64,000 nucleotides of DNA from the NCBI RefSeq assembly GCF_001894865.1, contig NZ_BCXA01000032.1, forward strand, positions 43,516-107,515, written 5' to 3'. This DNA is from Rhodococcus maanshanensis NBRC 100610 (GTDB lineage Bacteria; Actinomycetota; Actinomycetes; Mycobacteriales; Mycobacteriaceae). The translations under genes and the position numbers were made by a program. The notes beneath the pieces are model-generated. The model saw only the letters and a list, made by a program, of their open reading frames with translations, searched no databases and was not told where the DNA came from. Shown here piece after piece: positions 41,502 to 50,828 of the stretch (its first letter is position 1; the number at the start of each line of letters is the position of its first letter).

Positions 41502-42896
41502 ATGAACGCACCGAGCTTTCCCCGGCCCGCGCCCGTCGACCTCGCGCACCACTCGCACCTGACGGGAGTCTTCGAGCCGCAGCGGGAGGAGGTCGACGTC
41601 CGTGACCTCGAGGTCGTGGGCGAGCTGCCGTCGGACCTGTACGGCGCGTACCTGCGCAACGGGCCCAACCCGCGGTACGACCCGATCGGCCGGTACGTCT
41701 ACCCACTCGACGGCGACGGCATGGTGCACCGGATCGAGCTGGCGGACGGCGCCGCCCGGTACACCAACCGGTTCGTCCGGACGCCGATGGTGGTGGCGGA
41801 GGAGAAGGTCGGGCACGCGATCTGGGCAGGCGTGACCGACCTGTACACGCCGAGCGAGGCGGAGGTCGGGCCCGAACTGGCCGGGACGCCGCGCGAGCTG
41901 CCGGACATCAACGTGGTCCGGCACGGCGGACGGCTGATGGCGATGGCCGAGACCACCCGGCCCTACCTGCTCGACCCGGCCGACCTGCGCACCCTCGGCC
42001 CGGAGAGCTGCGACGGCGCGATGGCGGTCGGCAGCACCGCGCACCCCAAGATCGACCCGGCAACGGGGGAGTTGGTGCTGTTCAACTACCTGCTCGACCC
42101 GCCCTACCTGACCTGGTCCGTGGTCGCGGCCGACGGTTCGCTGGCCCGCCCGCCCACGCCGGTGACCGGGATGGACCAGGCGCTGATGATCCACGACATG
42201 GCCCTGACCGAGCGCTACATCGTGCTGATGGTGTGCCCGTTGGCGTTCGACATGGCCGGCCTGCTCACCGGCGGGTCGGTACTGGACTGGCGGCCCGAGG
42301 ACGGCACCAGGGTGGCGCTGATCCCGCGCGACGGCGGGCCGGTCCGGTGGGCCAGCTGCGAGGCGTTCTGGGTGTGGCACTTCGCGAACGGGTTCGACCT
42401 GCCGGACGGGCGGGTGAGCGTCGACTACGCGCAATGGTCGTACCCGGGCGGGTTCGCGGACGCCGATCGCCCGTCCGTCGGCACGCTGATGCGAGCGGTG
42501 ATCGATCCGGAGACCGGCGCGGTGCAGCGAACGGTCTTGTCGGACAGGGACGTCGAATTCCCCCGCATCGACGACCGCAGCCTCACCAGGGGCCACGGCA
42601 CCGTCGCGACGGTCGGCAAGCTCGCCGGCCGCGAGGGCCCGATGGATTCGTTGTGGTTCTTCGACCCGTCGGGATCCGAGGCGCACTGGGATCCGGGCAG
42701 CCTCACGGTGGGCGAACCGATCTTCATGCCCGGCGCGGAGCACGACTACTGGGGGATGATCGGCACCGACCGCGCCGACATGTCGTCGTGGTTCTGTGTG
42801 CTCCCTGCCGAGGACCCCGGCGCGGGCCCGCTCGGCAGGGTGCGGTTGCCGCTCCGGGTGCCCGCCGGGCTGCACGGAGCGTGGTTGCCCGCGTGA
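41502..42896 (+). CDS. Carotenoid cleavage oxygenase
   Basis: A 464-residue RPE65/CCO-family beta-propeller. The four iron-binding histidines are visible in STAHPKIDP, MIHDMALTE, VWHFANGF and the C-terminal GLHGAWLP. The N-terminal YGAYLRNGPNPRYDPIGRYV and PLDGDGMVHRIEL are family hallmarks. It cleaves double bonds of carotenoids or related stilbene-like substrates with O2. No carotenoid synthesis gene is in the window. Confidence 0.93.
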   Translation: MNAPSFPRPAPVDLAHHSHLTGVFEPQREEVDVRDLEVVGELPSDLYGAYLRNGPNPRYDPIGRYVYPLDGDGMVHRIELADGAARYTNRFVRTPMVVAEEKVGHAIWAGVTDLYTPSEAEVGPELAGTPRELPDINVVRHGGRLMAMAETTRPYLLDPADLRTLGPESCDGAMAVGSTAHPKIDPATGELVLFNYLLDPPYLTWSVVAADGSLARPPTPVTGMDQALMIHDMALTERYIVLMVCPLAFDMAGLLTGGSVLDWRPEDGTRVALIPRDGGPVRWASCEAFWVWHFANGFDLPDGRVSVDYAQWSYPGGFADADRPSVGTLMRAVIDPETGAVQRTVLSDRDVEFPRIDDRSLTRGHGTVATVGKLAGREGPMDSLWFFDPSGSEAHWDPGSLTVGEPIFMPGAEHDYWGMIGTDRADMSSWFCVLPAEDPGAGPLGRVRLPLRVPAGLHGAWLPA

Positions 42897-42951
42897 TGTG
42901 GGCTCGCGCGCCGACCCCGCGTTGTCGTCGACTCGGCCTAAGTTGGACCGC

Positions 42952-44901
42952 ATGCCACAGCGCGCACCGTACGGATCCTGGATATCACCGATCACCGCCG
43001 CGGACCTCGCCTCGAGCGGGCACCCGGTCGACGCCGGCCACTTTGTCGGCGAGGAGATCTGGTGGTCCGAGCTGCGCCCCAGCGAGGGCGGGCGGACCTC
43101 GATCCGACGCTCGGACCGGCGCGGGGAGCCCGAGGACGTGCTGCCGCCGCCGTGGAATGCCCGCACGCGGGTGCACGAGTACGGCGGCGGCGCATGGACG
43201 GTCACCCACGACGGCCGGTTGGTGTTCGCGGAGTTCAGCGACCAACGTGTGTACGCGCTCCGTCCTGGCGAGCACCCGATCCCGCTCACGCCGCCGCCCG
43301 CGGTCCGTGCGGGGCTGCGGTACGGCGAGCTGAGCGTCGTCGGCGACGAGGTGTGGTGCGTGCGCGAGACCCATTCGGCCGATGGCGAGGTGCGCCGCGA
43401 CATCTGCGCGATCCCGCTCGACGGTTCCGGGGGCGGCGATCCCGCGCGGCCGCGATCGGTGGTGTCGGGCTCGCACTTCCTCGCCTACCCGCGGCTCTCG
43501 CCCGACGGCAGGCGACTCGCCTGGATCGCCTGGGACCACCCGCAGATGCCATGGGACGGTACCGAACTGCGGGTCGCCGAGCTCGACGAGAACGGAGTCT
43601 GCGGACCGGGTCGGGTGCTGCTCGGCGGGCCAGAGGAATCGGTGCTGCAGCCCCAGTGGTTCGACGACGGCTCTCTCTACGCGATCAGCGACCGCAGCGG
43701 CTGGTGGAACCTGTACCGGGTGGATCTCGGTCCGCAGCCGCCGCGGCCGGTGTGCCCGCTGGATGCGGACTTCGGCGCGCCCCTGTGGCATCTCGGTGTC
43801 CGCTGGTACACCGAGCTGGCGGACGGTCGCCTGCTCACCACCCGCACGGTCGGCACGGACACCCTGGCGGTGGTCGACCCGTCCGACGGCTCGATCTCGG
43901 ATCTCGACCTCGGCGACCTCACCTCGCTCGGCATCACGGACCTGCGCGGCGATCGGGTGCTGCTGCGCAGCGGTGGCGCCCAGACGCCGGGTGGACTGCG
44001 GGTGCTGGACCTGGGCACGGGTGCGGTCACCGATGTCCGTCTCGGCGTCGACGGTCTGCCCGACGTCGCGTATCTGCCCACCGCGCAACCGATCACGCTC
44101 ACCGGTCCGCAGGGGCGTGAGGTGCACGCGTACGCCTACGCGCCGCGCAACCCGAACTACACGGGGGTGGACGGGGAGCTGCCGCCGTACGTCGCGTTCG
44201 TGCACGGCGGCCCGACCGCGCACGTCGCGCCCGCACTGAGCATGGTGTTCGCGTATTTCACCAGCCGCGGGATCGGCGTGATCGACGTGAACTACGGCGG
44301 GTCGAGCGGATACGGTCGCGAGTACCGCAACCGGCTTCGTGGGCAGTGGGGGATCGTCGACGTCGAGGACACCATCGCAGCCGTCCGCGGGCTGGCCGAC
44401 GCCGGCCTGGCCGACCCGCGGCGGCTCGCGATCGAGGGCGGCTCGGCAGGCGGCTGGACGGTGCTGGCGGCGCTGACAACCTCCGACGTGTTCGCCTGCG
44501 GTGCCTCGTATTACGGTGTCGCCGAGCTCGAACTGTTCGTCCAGGAGACGCACGATTTCGAGTCCAGGTACATCGACGGTCTGATCGGTCCGCTGCCGGA
44601 GAGCAAGGAGCTCTATGCGCGGCGGGCACCGGTGAACAACGTCGACGGGCTCTCCTGCCCGGTGCTGCTGCTGCAGGGCCTCTCGGACCCGATCGTGCCG
44701 CCGTCGCAGGCGGAGCGGTTCCGGGACGCGATGGTGCGCAAGGGCATACCGCACGCGTACCTGGCGTACGAGGGCGAGGCGCACGGCTTCCGGAAGGTGG
44801 AGACCATCGTCAGCTCGCGCGAGGCGGAGCTGTCGTTCTACGGCCAGGTGCTCGGCTTCGAGACGCCCGGCATCCCGCGGCTCGAGCTCTGGCGTCCGTA
44901 G
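42952..44901 (+). CDS. S9-family prolyl oligopeptidase-like peptidase
   Basis: The ATG at 42952 gives 649 residues. An N-terminal beta-propeller (WDGTELRVAELDENG, FDDGSLYAISDRSGWWNLYR) precedes the alpha/beta hydrolase domain. The catalytic serine is in AIEGGSAGGWTVLAAL, the aspartate in LQGLSDPIVPPSQ and the histidine in EGEAHGFRK. It probably acts in the cytosol on short peptides, as there is no signal peptide. It lies 55 bases after the carotenoid oxygenase and may be co-transcribed. Confidence 0.92.
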   Translation: MPQRAPYGSWISPITAADLASSGHPVDAGHFVGEEIWWSELRPSEGGRTSIRRSDRRGEPEDVLPPPWNARTRVHEYGGGAWTVTHDGRLVFAEFSDQRVYALRPGEHPIPLTPPPAVRAGLRYGELSVVGDEVWCVRETHSADGEVRRDICAIPLDGSGGGDPARPRSVVSGSHFLAYPRLSPDGRRLAWIAWDHPQMPWDGTELRVAELDENGVCGPGRVLLGGPEESVLQPQWFDDGSLYAISDRSGWWNLYRVDLGPQPPRPVCPLDADFGAPLWHLGVRWYTELADGRLLTTRTVGTDTLAVVDPSDGSISDLDLGDLTSLGITDLRGDRVLLRSGGAQTPGGLRVLDLGTGAVTDVRLGVDGLPDVAYLPTAQPITLTGPQGREVHAYAYAPRNPNYTGVDGELPPYVAFVHGGPTAHVAPALSMVFAYFTSRGIGVIDVNYGGSSGYGREYRNRLRGQWGIVDVEDTIAAVRGLADAGLADPRRLAIEGGSAGGWTVLAALTTSDVFACGASYYGVAELELFVQETHDFESRYIDGLIGPLPESKELYARRAPVNNVDGLSCPVLLLQGLSDPIVPPSQAERFRDAMVRKGIPHAYLAYEGEAHGFRKVETIVSSREAELSFYGQVLGFETPGIPRLELWRP

Positions 44902-44930
44902 CCACCGCCGGCACATACCCGTTCGCGCCG

Positions 44931-44981
44931 GCACACCCGGATTGCGCGTGCACTGGGGGTGTGACGGAGGCAGAAGGTGTG
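44931..44981. repeat. Extragenic repeat X, left copy
   Basis: GCACACCCGGATTGCGCGTG continues to GTGTGACGG and ends GGTGTG, so its ends CACACC and GGTGTG are complementary. It is about three quarters identical to 46099-46151 in the same orientation, on the other side of the DUF559 gene. Confidence 0.55.
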
Positions 44982-45013
44982 TGTCGGCCCGCGGTCACGA
45001 CGGCGCCGTGTGC

Positions 45014-46027
45014 TCATGGGCGCGGGGTGTACGCCACCCTTCCGCTCGGTGCCGACCGCGGCCGGGCGCGCTCGATCGCGTCGAGGATTCGCCGGATCAG
45101 CTTCGGCGGGGTGGCCAGATCGCTCCAGGTCCACCGAACGACCTCCCAGCCCTCCGCCCGGATCGCGTCCTCTCGCAGCTTCTCCGCGCACACCACGTCC
45201 GCCGGGGTCTGGCCATCCGGCACCAGCCTGCCGTACTTCGACAGACCGTCGAACTCGCCGACCACACCGAGCTCCTCGAGGAGGAAGTCCACCCGACCGA
45301 GGTGTTCTCCGTCGGCGGTGTAGAGATTCGGCTGCGGTTCAGGCAAGGGGAGCTGGTGGCGGAGGAAGAGCACCCGGCTACGGGATTCGCCCACGCTCTC
45401 CGACCGGCCGTCGAGCAGGCCGAGCACGCGCCGGGCGACGGCGCTGCCGGGGCGGCCTGCGATCGACGCGACCGCATCATTGAGGTCGTCGGACGAGAGC
45501 GGAGTGCTGTGCAGCGCATGGTCCCCGACGACCAGGACCTGCTCGAACGGCAGTGTCCTCGCGAGGTCGAGGATTGTGCGCGCCAGCGTGGTGACCCGCA
45601 GCCCGTCGACCTCGGTCACCTCCGATGCATCGAGCGCGGCGGAGTGGACGTGCCGGACCGCCGATGCGCGTCCACCGGTGCGGCGATCACGGGTGAGGTG
45701 CACGCGCAGCAGGGGTGTGTTCCACAGCGCGAGACCGTGGACGACGGCGGCGGATTGGTGGCTGAGCACGGCGTCGGGAGAGGACGCGAGGACCGTCGAC
45801 TCCGCGAGCATCCGATGTCGACCGACGGAATCGAGGGCGTCGAACTGCTCGCGGTCGGTGAAGGATCCCGGACGCAGCCGCCGCCAGCTCCCCCGAGCAC
45901 ACATCCGCTGGAGTTGCCGATCGGTTGCGCCGCGCCGCAGTGCCTCGGGTCTCCGGATGATCTCGCCCATGAGCGGCATCGTGCACCCTGGCTCGGCGGA
46001 GGGGAGGGGGTCGAGCGGGGTATCCAT
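45014..46027 (-). CDS. DUF559-domain protein (AbiEi-like N-terminus)
   Basis: From ATG 46027, 337 residues (starts at 45979 or 45970 are possible). The N-terminal winged helix GEIIRRPEALRRGATDRQLQ and GSWRRLRPGSF fit the AbiEi/DUF559 group of actinobacteria. The C-terminal restriction-like domain has LGRVDFLLEELGVVGEFDGL and KLREDAIRAEGWEVVRWTW. Such proteins are abundant in mycolata and may be nucleases or toxin-antitoxin regulators. It is flanked on both sides by copies of a short extragenic repeat. Confidence 0.82.
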   Translation of the reverse strand: MDTPLDPLPSAEPGCTMPLMGEIIRRPEALRRGATDRQLQRMCARGSWRRLRPGSFTDREQFDALDSVGRHRMLAESTVLASSPDAVLSHQSAAVVHGLALWNTPLLRVHLTRDRRTGGRASAVRHVHSAALDASEVTEVDGLRVTTLARTILDLARTLPFEQVLVVGDHALHSTPLSSDDLNDAVASIAGRPGSAVARRVLGLLDGRSESVGESRSRVLFLRHQLPLPEPQPNLYTADGEHLGRVDFLLEELGVVGEFDGLSKYGRLVPDGQTPADVVCAEKLREDAIRAEGWEVVRWTWSDLATPPKLIRRILDAIERARPRSAPSGRVAYTPRP

Positions 46028-46098
46028 CCGGGCTGTGGACAACCTTCGACCTGTGGACGACCCGCCGGACCCTTGATCGCACACCCCTTTTGGCGCGT

Positions 46099-46151
46099 GC
46101 ACACCCGTAGTCGGCGTGCAGTGGCCGTGTGACGGCCGGAGAAAGGGTGTG
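46099..46151. repeat. Extragenic repeat X, right copy
   Basis: GCACACCCGTAGTCGGCGTG leads to GTGTGACGGCCGGAGAAA and GGTGTG. It matches the left copy in order and spacing. A further CACACCCC lies just upstream (46079-46086). Confidence 0.55.
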
Positions 46152-46170
46152 CAGGTGGGGGCGGAAACAG

Positions 46171-46205
46171 AACGCGCCCCCACCGAGAGTCGGTGGGGGC
46201 GCGTT
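46171..46205 (-). terminator. Terminator of the iron-sulfur reductase gene
   Basis: AACGCGCCCCCACCGA and TCGGTGGGGGCGCGTT form a perfect 16-base stem with a 3-base loop, 12 bases past the stop codon of the gene at 46217. Confidence 0.85.
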
Positions 46206-46216
46206 GCTGGGTATTG

Positions 46217-49200
46217 CTACTTCTTGCGGCCGGGGGCCTTGGCGCCTGCCTTGAACCCGAGTCCGCCTGCCTTCGGCTGAGGCAGCGGAGCGGCCTCAGC
46301 GGCGGGAGCACCGTTGTCGGCGGGTGCACCGTTCGCGGCGGGAGCCTCGGCGGCAGGTGCACTCTCGGCGACCGGTGCGGCCTCGACAGGTGCACTCTCG
46401 GCGGCGGGTGCGGCCTCGACAGGTGCACTCTCAGCGGCCGGGGCCGGAGCCGCGGGCGCCGCTGCGGCCGGAGCGGCCTTGCGTGCACCCGGGGCCTTGG
46501 CGCCCGCCTTGAACCCGAGCCCGCCCGCCTTCGGCTGCGGCGGCGCGGCCGGAGCCTTGGCGGCCGGAGCCTCAGCTGGGGTCTCCGCAACCGGAGCCTC
46601 GGCGGCAGGTGCCGGTGCGGCCGGTGCTTCGGCGGCCGGAGCGGCAGCCTTGGCGCCGGGAGCCTTGGCCCCACCCTTCATCTGCAGACCCTTGCCGGGA
46701 GCCTTGGCGCCGGCCGCGAGGCCCAGCCCCTTCGGCTTGGCGGCGGGAGCGGCGGCCGGAGCCTCCGCAGCAGCGGCCGGAGCGGCCTCGGCGGCGGCCG
46801 GAGCCTCGGCGGCGGGTGCTGCGGCCGCGGGCTTGGCGCCCGGAGCCTTGGCCCCACCCTTCATGCCAAGACCCTTGCCCGGTGCCTTCGCGCCACCCTT
46901 GAGGCCGAGGCCCTTCGGTGCGGCGGCCGGAGCAGCAGCGGTCTCGGCGGCCGGAGCAGCCTCGGCGGCGGGAGCGGCAGCGGCGGGCTTGGCACCCGGA
47001 GCCTTCGCACCCGGAGCCTTTGCGCCAGGCGCCTTGGCCAGACCCTTCATACCCAGACCCTTGACCGGGGGCTTCGCGGCGGCAGGAGCGGCGGCCGGGG
47101 ACTCCGCAGCCGGAGCGGCAGGTGCGGCCTCGGCGGCCGGTGCGGCCTCGGCGACGGGAGCCGCTGCCTTGACTCGGGGCTCGACCTTGATCTTCGCGGT
47201 CAGCTCCGCCGGCTCGAGCCGGGTAATGGAGTTCAGCATCAGCTGGGCGACGTCCACGACCTCGACGCCCTCGCCCTGGCCCTGCTCCTGGCGCGCGGTG
47301 ACGCCGTCGGTGAGCATGACGCGGCAGAAGGGGCAGCCGGTCGCGATCTTCTTCGGATCCGTGGACAGTGCCTCGTCCACGCGGTCGACGTTGATGCGCT
47401 TGCCGATGTTCTCTTCCATCCACATGCGCGCACCACCGGCGCCACAGCACATGGACCGCTCGCCGTGGCGCGGCATTTCCTTGAGCTTGGCGCCGGACGC
47501 CTCCATCAGCTCACGGGGCGCGTCGTACACCTTGTTGTGGCGACCAAGGAAGCACGGGTCGTGGTAGGTGACGTCCTCGGACACCGAGGCGACCGGGATC
47601 AGCTTCTTCTGGCGCACCAGGCGGTTGAGCAGCTGGGTGTGGTGGATGACCTCGTAGTCGCCGCCCACCTCCGGGTACTCGTTGCCGAGCGCGTTGAAGC
47701 AGTGCGCACAGGTGACGACGATCTTGCGCTTGGACTGCTCGACGCCGTCGAACACGGAGTTGAGCATCTCGATGTTCTGCATCGCGAGCTGCTGGAACAG
47801 GAACTCGTTGCCCGCGCGGCGAGCGGAGTCACCGGTGCAGGTCTCGTCGGCGCCCAGGACCATGAACTTCACGCCCGCGGTGGCGAGCAGCTCGGCGACG
47901 GCCTTGGTGGTCTTCTTCGCGCGGTCCTCGTAGGCACCGGCGCAGCCGACCCAGAACAGGTACTCGTAGTCCTCGAAGGTGTCCGCATCCTTGCCGAACA
48001 CCGGGATCTCGAAGTCCATCTCGTTGATCCAGTTGAGGCGGTCCTTGGAGTTCTGGCCCCAGGGGTTGCCCTTGTTCTCGAGGTTCTTGAACAGGCCGGC
48101 CAGCTCGGACGGGAACTCCGACTCGATGAGCACCTGGTAGCGGCGCATGTCGATGATGTGGTCGACGTGCTCGATGTCCACCGGGCACTGCTCGACACAG
48201 GCACCACAGTTGGTGCACGACCACAGCGTCTCGAGGTCGATGACCGGCGCGAGCTCGCCCTCGACGGTCTCGCCGACCAGCTTGCGCTCGGCCTCGGTGC
48301 GTGCGGCTTCGGGGATCTTGGCCAGCGCGGCCTCGTTGACGTTGCCGTCGCCGTCGACCAGGCCGACCTCGTCGCCGCCCATGTCCTTCTTGCCGCCCGC
48401 GAGCAGGTACGGCGCCTTGGCGTAGCCATGGTCGCGCAGCGACATGATCAGCAGCTTGGGCGAGAGCGGCTTGCCGGTGTTCCATGCGGGGCACTGCGAC
48501 TGGCAGCGGCCGCACTCGGTGCAGGTGGTGAAGTCCAGCCAGCCCTTCCAGGAGAAGTCCTCGATCTGACCGGCACCGAGGGTGTCGGTGTCAGGATCGA
48601 CGTTCTCCATGGTCAGGGCCTTGCCCTTGGACATCATCGGCTTCGCGGCGCCGAGGGCGACGTCGCCGTCGTCCTCACGCTTGAAGTAGATGTTCGGGAA
48701 CGCGGAGAAGCGGTGCCAGGCGACGCCCCAGGTGATGTTGCGGCCCACCACGTACAGCCAGATCATGCCGGACATCAGCTTGACGAACGCGAAGATCGAG
48801 ACCATGACCGCGCTGGCGGGCAGCAGCTTGGCGACGTTCATGGTGAAGAAGTCGGTCCACGGGTTGGCGTGGCCGTAGGTGGCGATCTTGCCTGCCTTCA
48901 CCATCACCATGCCGAGGCCCTCGACGAGCACGACGATCTCGACGAAGTAGGCCGGGCCGAACTTCGAGCCGCCGAAGCGCGAGAGGCGCGCGGGGATCCG
49001 CGGGTGGTTGAGCTGGCGGATCACGATGAGCGTGATGATGCCGACGATGGTGCCGATGCCGAGCAGCTCGTCCCACAGGTGCCACACCCAGGTGTCGCCG
49101 AACAGCGGCCAGTGGAACTCGGGGTTGAAGGTCTGGCCGTAGGCCTCGAACCACAACAGGAAGCCGCCGAGGAAGCCGATCATCACGAGCCAGTGCGCCC

Positions 49201-49414
49201 ATCCCACGGTGCGGAACTTCTGCATCCGGGTGTGCGCGATGAACTCTACGATCATCTGCTTGAAGCGGGGGAGGAACGGGCGCCAGCGGTCAGGGGCTGG
49301 TTGACCGAGCTGCACCGTCTTCCCCATGGTCCAGGCCCCACTCAAGAATGAGGCCCAACACACGAGGCTGAGCAGTGCGCCGATCGTGCCCAACGTGATC
49401 GTCAGGGCGTTCAT
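46217..49414 (-). CDS. Iron-sulfur reductase (HdrD/Rv0338c-like) with long repeat tail
   Basis: A 1065-residue membrane protein. Residues 1-230 have about five helices (NarI-like quinol or haem module). Two ferredoxin sites follow, CTECGRCQSQCP (C298, C301, C304, C308) and CTNCGACVEQCP (C400, C403, C406, C410), then two CCG-type domains including DPCFLGRHN and SMCCGAGGA. This is the Rv0338c type, which passes electrons between quinones and an unknown partner. From about residue 750 a 315-residue Ala/Pro-rich tail carries seven copies of a GLGxKxGAKAPGxK motif. The tail far exceeds what a redox enzyme needs. Confidence 0.93.
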   Translation of the reverse strand: MNALTITLGTIGALLSLVCWASFLSGAWTMGKTVQLGQPAPDRWRPFLPRFKQMIVEFIAHTRMQKFRTVGWAHWLVMIGFLGGFLLWFEAYGQTFNPEFHWPLFGDTWVWHLWDELLGIGTIVGIITLIVIRQLNHPRIPARLSRFGGSKFGPAYFVEIVVLVEGLGMVMVKAGKIATYGHANPWTDFFTMNVAKLLPASAVMVSIFAFVKLMSGMIWLYVVGRNITWGVAWHRFSAFPNIYFKREDDGDVALGAAKPMMSKGKALTMENVDPDTDTLGAGQIEDFSWKGWLDFTTCTECGRCQSQCPAWNTGKPLSPKLLIMSLRDHGYAKAPYLLAGGKKDMGGDEVGLVDGDGNVNEAALAKIPEAARTEAERKLVGETVEGELAPVIDLETLWSCTNCGACVEQCPVDIEHVDHIIDMRRYQVLIESEFPSELAGLFKNLENKGNPWGQNSKDRLNWINEMDFEIPVFGKDADTFEDYEYLFWVGCAGAYEDRAKKTTKAVAELLATAGVKFMVLGADETCTGDSARRAGNEFLFQQLAMQNIEMLNSVFDGVEQSKRKIVVTCAHCFNALGNEYPEVGGDYEVIHHTQLLNRLVRQKKLIPVASVSEDVTYHDPCFLGRHNKVYDAPRELMEASGAKLKEMPRHGERSMCCGAGGARMWMEENIGKRINVDRVDEALSTDPKKIATGCPFCRVMLTDGVTARQEQGQGEGVEVVDVAQLMLNSITRLEPAELTAKIKVEPRVKAAAPVAEAAPAAEAAPAAPAAESPAAAPAAAKPPVKGLGMKGLAKAPGAKAPGAKAPGAKPAAAAPAAEAAPAAETAAAPAAAPKGLGLKGGAKAPGKGLGMKGGAKAPGAKPAAAAPAAEAPAAAEAAPAAAAEAPAAAPAAKPKGLGLAAGAKAPGKGLQMKGGAKAPGAKAAAPAAEAPAAPAPAAEAPVAETPAEAPAAKAPAAPPQPKAGGLGFKAGAKAPGARKAAPAAAAPAAPAPAAESAPVEAAPAAESAPVEAAPVAESAPAAEAPAANGAPADNGAPAAEAAPLPQPKAGGLGFKAGAKAPGRKK

Positions 49415-49742
49415 GTCACGGCCTTTCCTTCTACGACGGCAACGCCAACACGGGTTAAGTTACCCGCCGGTAGCATCCCGAGCCAACGTCGAGTCCATGG
49501 TCACGTCAGCGGGAGGCCGACGCGAGACACAGGAGTTCTCACGCTCACCGTAATTTGTGCCCCTTCGAGGGGTTCAGCGCAGGTCAACCTAACTTCGCCG
49601 GATGACCTGCGGAGAAGTAAGCGGATCGAAGTGGTTGGCGGGCAATTGCTGCGCCTTGTTCTCAGAAGAATCACAGATTAGTCTCCACCGAGACTGTGTT
49701 GTGACCCATGTGTCAATTTTGGTTTCCAGAGGGGATTTGTAG
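49415..49742. other. Divergent intergenic region
   Basis: 328 bases between the reductase and the secreted glycine-rich protein. No gene is supported. Promoters for both directions must lie here; CAGGTCAACCTAAC near 49576 is the only motif-like patch I noted. Confidence 0.35.
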
Positions 49743-50435
49743 ATGAGGCTGAAGAAGTTCGCGGCGACGTCGCTGATGGCGATCGCGGCGATGGGTGTGG
49801 GTGCGGGCACCTCGTACGCGGCACCGGCAGCGCCCGAGACCATCGACTGGAGCTCGAAGGTCGAGGGACAGTCGGTCGTCACCACCATCGACGCGGGCGC
49901 CTTCAAGGTCTCCGGCGACGGCAAGAACATCGAGCTGCAGGACAACGCGGGCAAGGCCGTCGTGAGCCTGCCGCTGGCGTTCCAGCTCAACTCGCTCAAG
50001 TTCCCGATGGAGCAGAAGATCAGCGAGGACGGCAAGTCCGTCACCCTGACCCCGATCTTCGATCTCGGCAAGGCCAAGTCGGTCACCCCGGCCGATCGCG
50101 GCGACCGCGCCGTCGGCAACATCGCGATCAAGGACATCGCCTCGCCGTCTGAGAATCTGATCGCTCAGAACACCTTCAACTCGCAGCTCGCGCTGGCCAC
50201 CGCGACCGGCGGTCTGACCGGCACCATCATCGGCTGCGTTGTGGGCCTCGTTCCCGGTCTTGCGGCGGGCATCATCGGCGCGCTGCCCGGTTGCGTCACC
50301 GGTGCCGGCATCGGCGCGATCGTCGGCACCATCGCCGTCGGCGGCCCGACGCTGATCGCTGCTGGCATCGGCCTGGGTCAGACCCTGCTCGCCGAGCCGG
50401 GTACCACCATGTACGCGGAGCACCTGCAGAAGTAG
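49743..50435 (+). CDS. Secreted protein with glycine-rich hydrophobic C-terminus
   Basis: A 230-residue protein with a clear Sec signal peptide (LKKFAATSLMAIAAMGVGAG, cut after SYA). The central part is beta-rich and acidic (VEGQSVVTTIDAGAFKVSGD, GKSVTLTPIFDLG). The C-terminal 75 residues form two long Gly/Ala hydrophobic stretches around two cysteines (IIGCVVGLVPGLAAGI, LPGCVTGAGIGAIVG). This plan is common for uncharacterised envelope proteins of mycolata; pore formation is possible but unproven. It is followed by a strong terminator. Confidence 0.8.
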   Translation: MRLKKFAATSLMAIAAMGVGAGTSYAAPAAPETIDWSSKVEGQSVVTTIDAGAFKVSGDGKNIELQDNAGKAVVSLPLAFQLNSLKFPMEQKISEDGKSVTLTPIFDLGKAKSVTPADRGDRAVGNIAIKDIASPSENLIAQNTFNSQLALATATGGLTGTIIGCVVGLVPGLAAGIIGALPGCVTGAGIGAIVGTIAVGGPTLIAAGIGLGQTLLAEPGTTMYAEHLQK

Positions 50436-50453
50436 TAAGCCCAGAAACACGAC

Positions 50454-50489
50454 TGCGGCCCGTCACCTCTCCGGAGGTGACGGGCCGCA
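50454..50489 (+). terminator. Rho-independent-type hairpin
   Basis: GCGGCCCGTCACCT and AGGTGACGGGCCGC (50455-50468 and 50475-50488) form a perfect stem with a very short loop, 20 bases after the secreted-protein stop, followed by GTTCT. Confidence 0.85.
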
Positions 50490-50588
50490 GTTCTGCGTAG
50501 GCCCGTTTGACGTTGGCGTCTGAGCCCGCACCGTCGAGGTCCACAGCGGCGCCGGTGCCGGCTGGAAGGCCCGCACCGGCGTTGCGCG

Positions 50589-50675
50589 CTAGGACAGGTT
50601 GGCGCCGCCGATGTTCGTCGCGATCTTGACGACGTAGCCGAACGAATCCATCAGAACGGGCAGCAATGCCTCCAT
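50589..50675 (-). CDS. Putative 28-residue amphipathic peptide
   Basis: ATG 50675 is preceded by an excellent GAAGGAAAG site with 4-base spacing and encodes 28 residues, MEALLPVLMDSFGYVVK then IATNIGGANLS, ending at a TAG. It lacks a signal peptide and is hydrophobic to amphipathic. Corynebacterial PorA and PorH channel peptides and phenol-soluble-modulin-like toxins are likewise very short and leaderless, so an envelope channel or secreted peptide is possible. No sequence relation is claimed. Confidence 0.5.
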   Translation of the reverse strand: MEALLPVLMDSFGYVVKIATNIGGANLS

Positions 50676-50828
50676 GTAACTTTCCTTCTGTCCGCCGGCG
50701 CGAATGCCAGGCATCGTTCTGGCTGGGCCCCCCAGCCAGGTGTGTCGCTGGCGCGCAATCCTCCCCGCCCCAGGAACAACGGGATTCTACCGTTAACCAA
50801 CGGTTAAGTGGTGAGTTACCCCGGAATG

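Noticed and set aside
46193..49351. 1052-codon open frame on the plus strand opposite the iron-sulfur reductase
   Set aside because: It is the mirror of a GC-rich gene; the minus strand has ferredoxin and CCG motifs, the plus frame has none.
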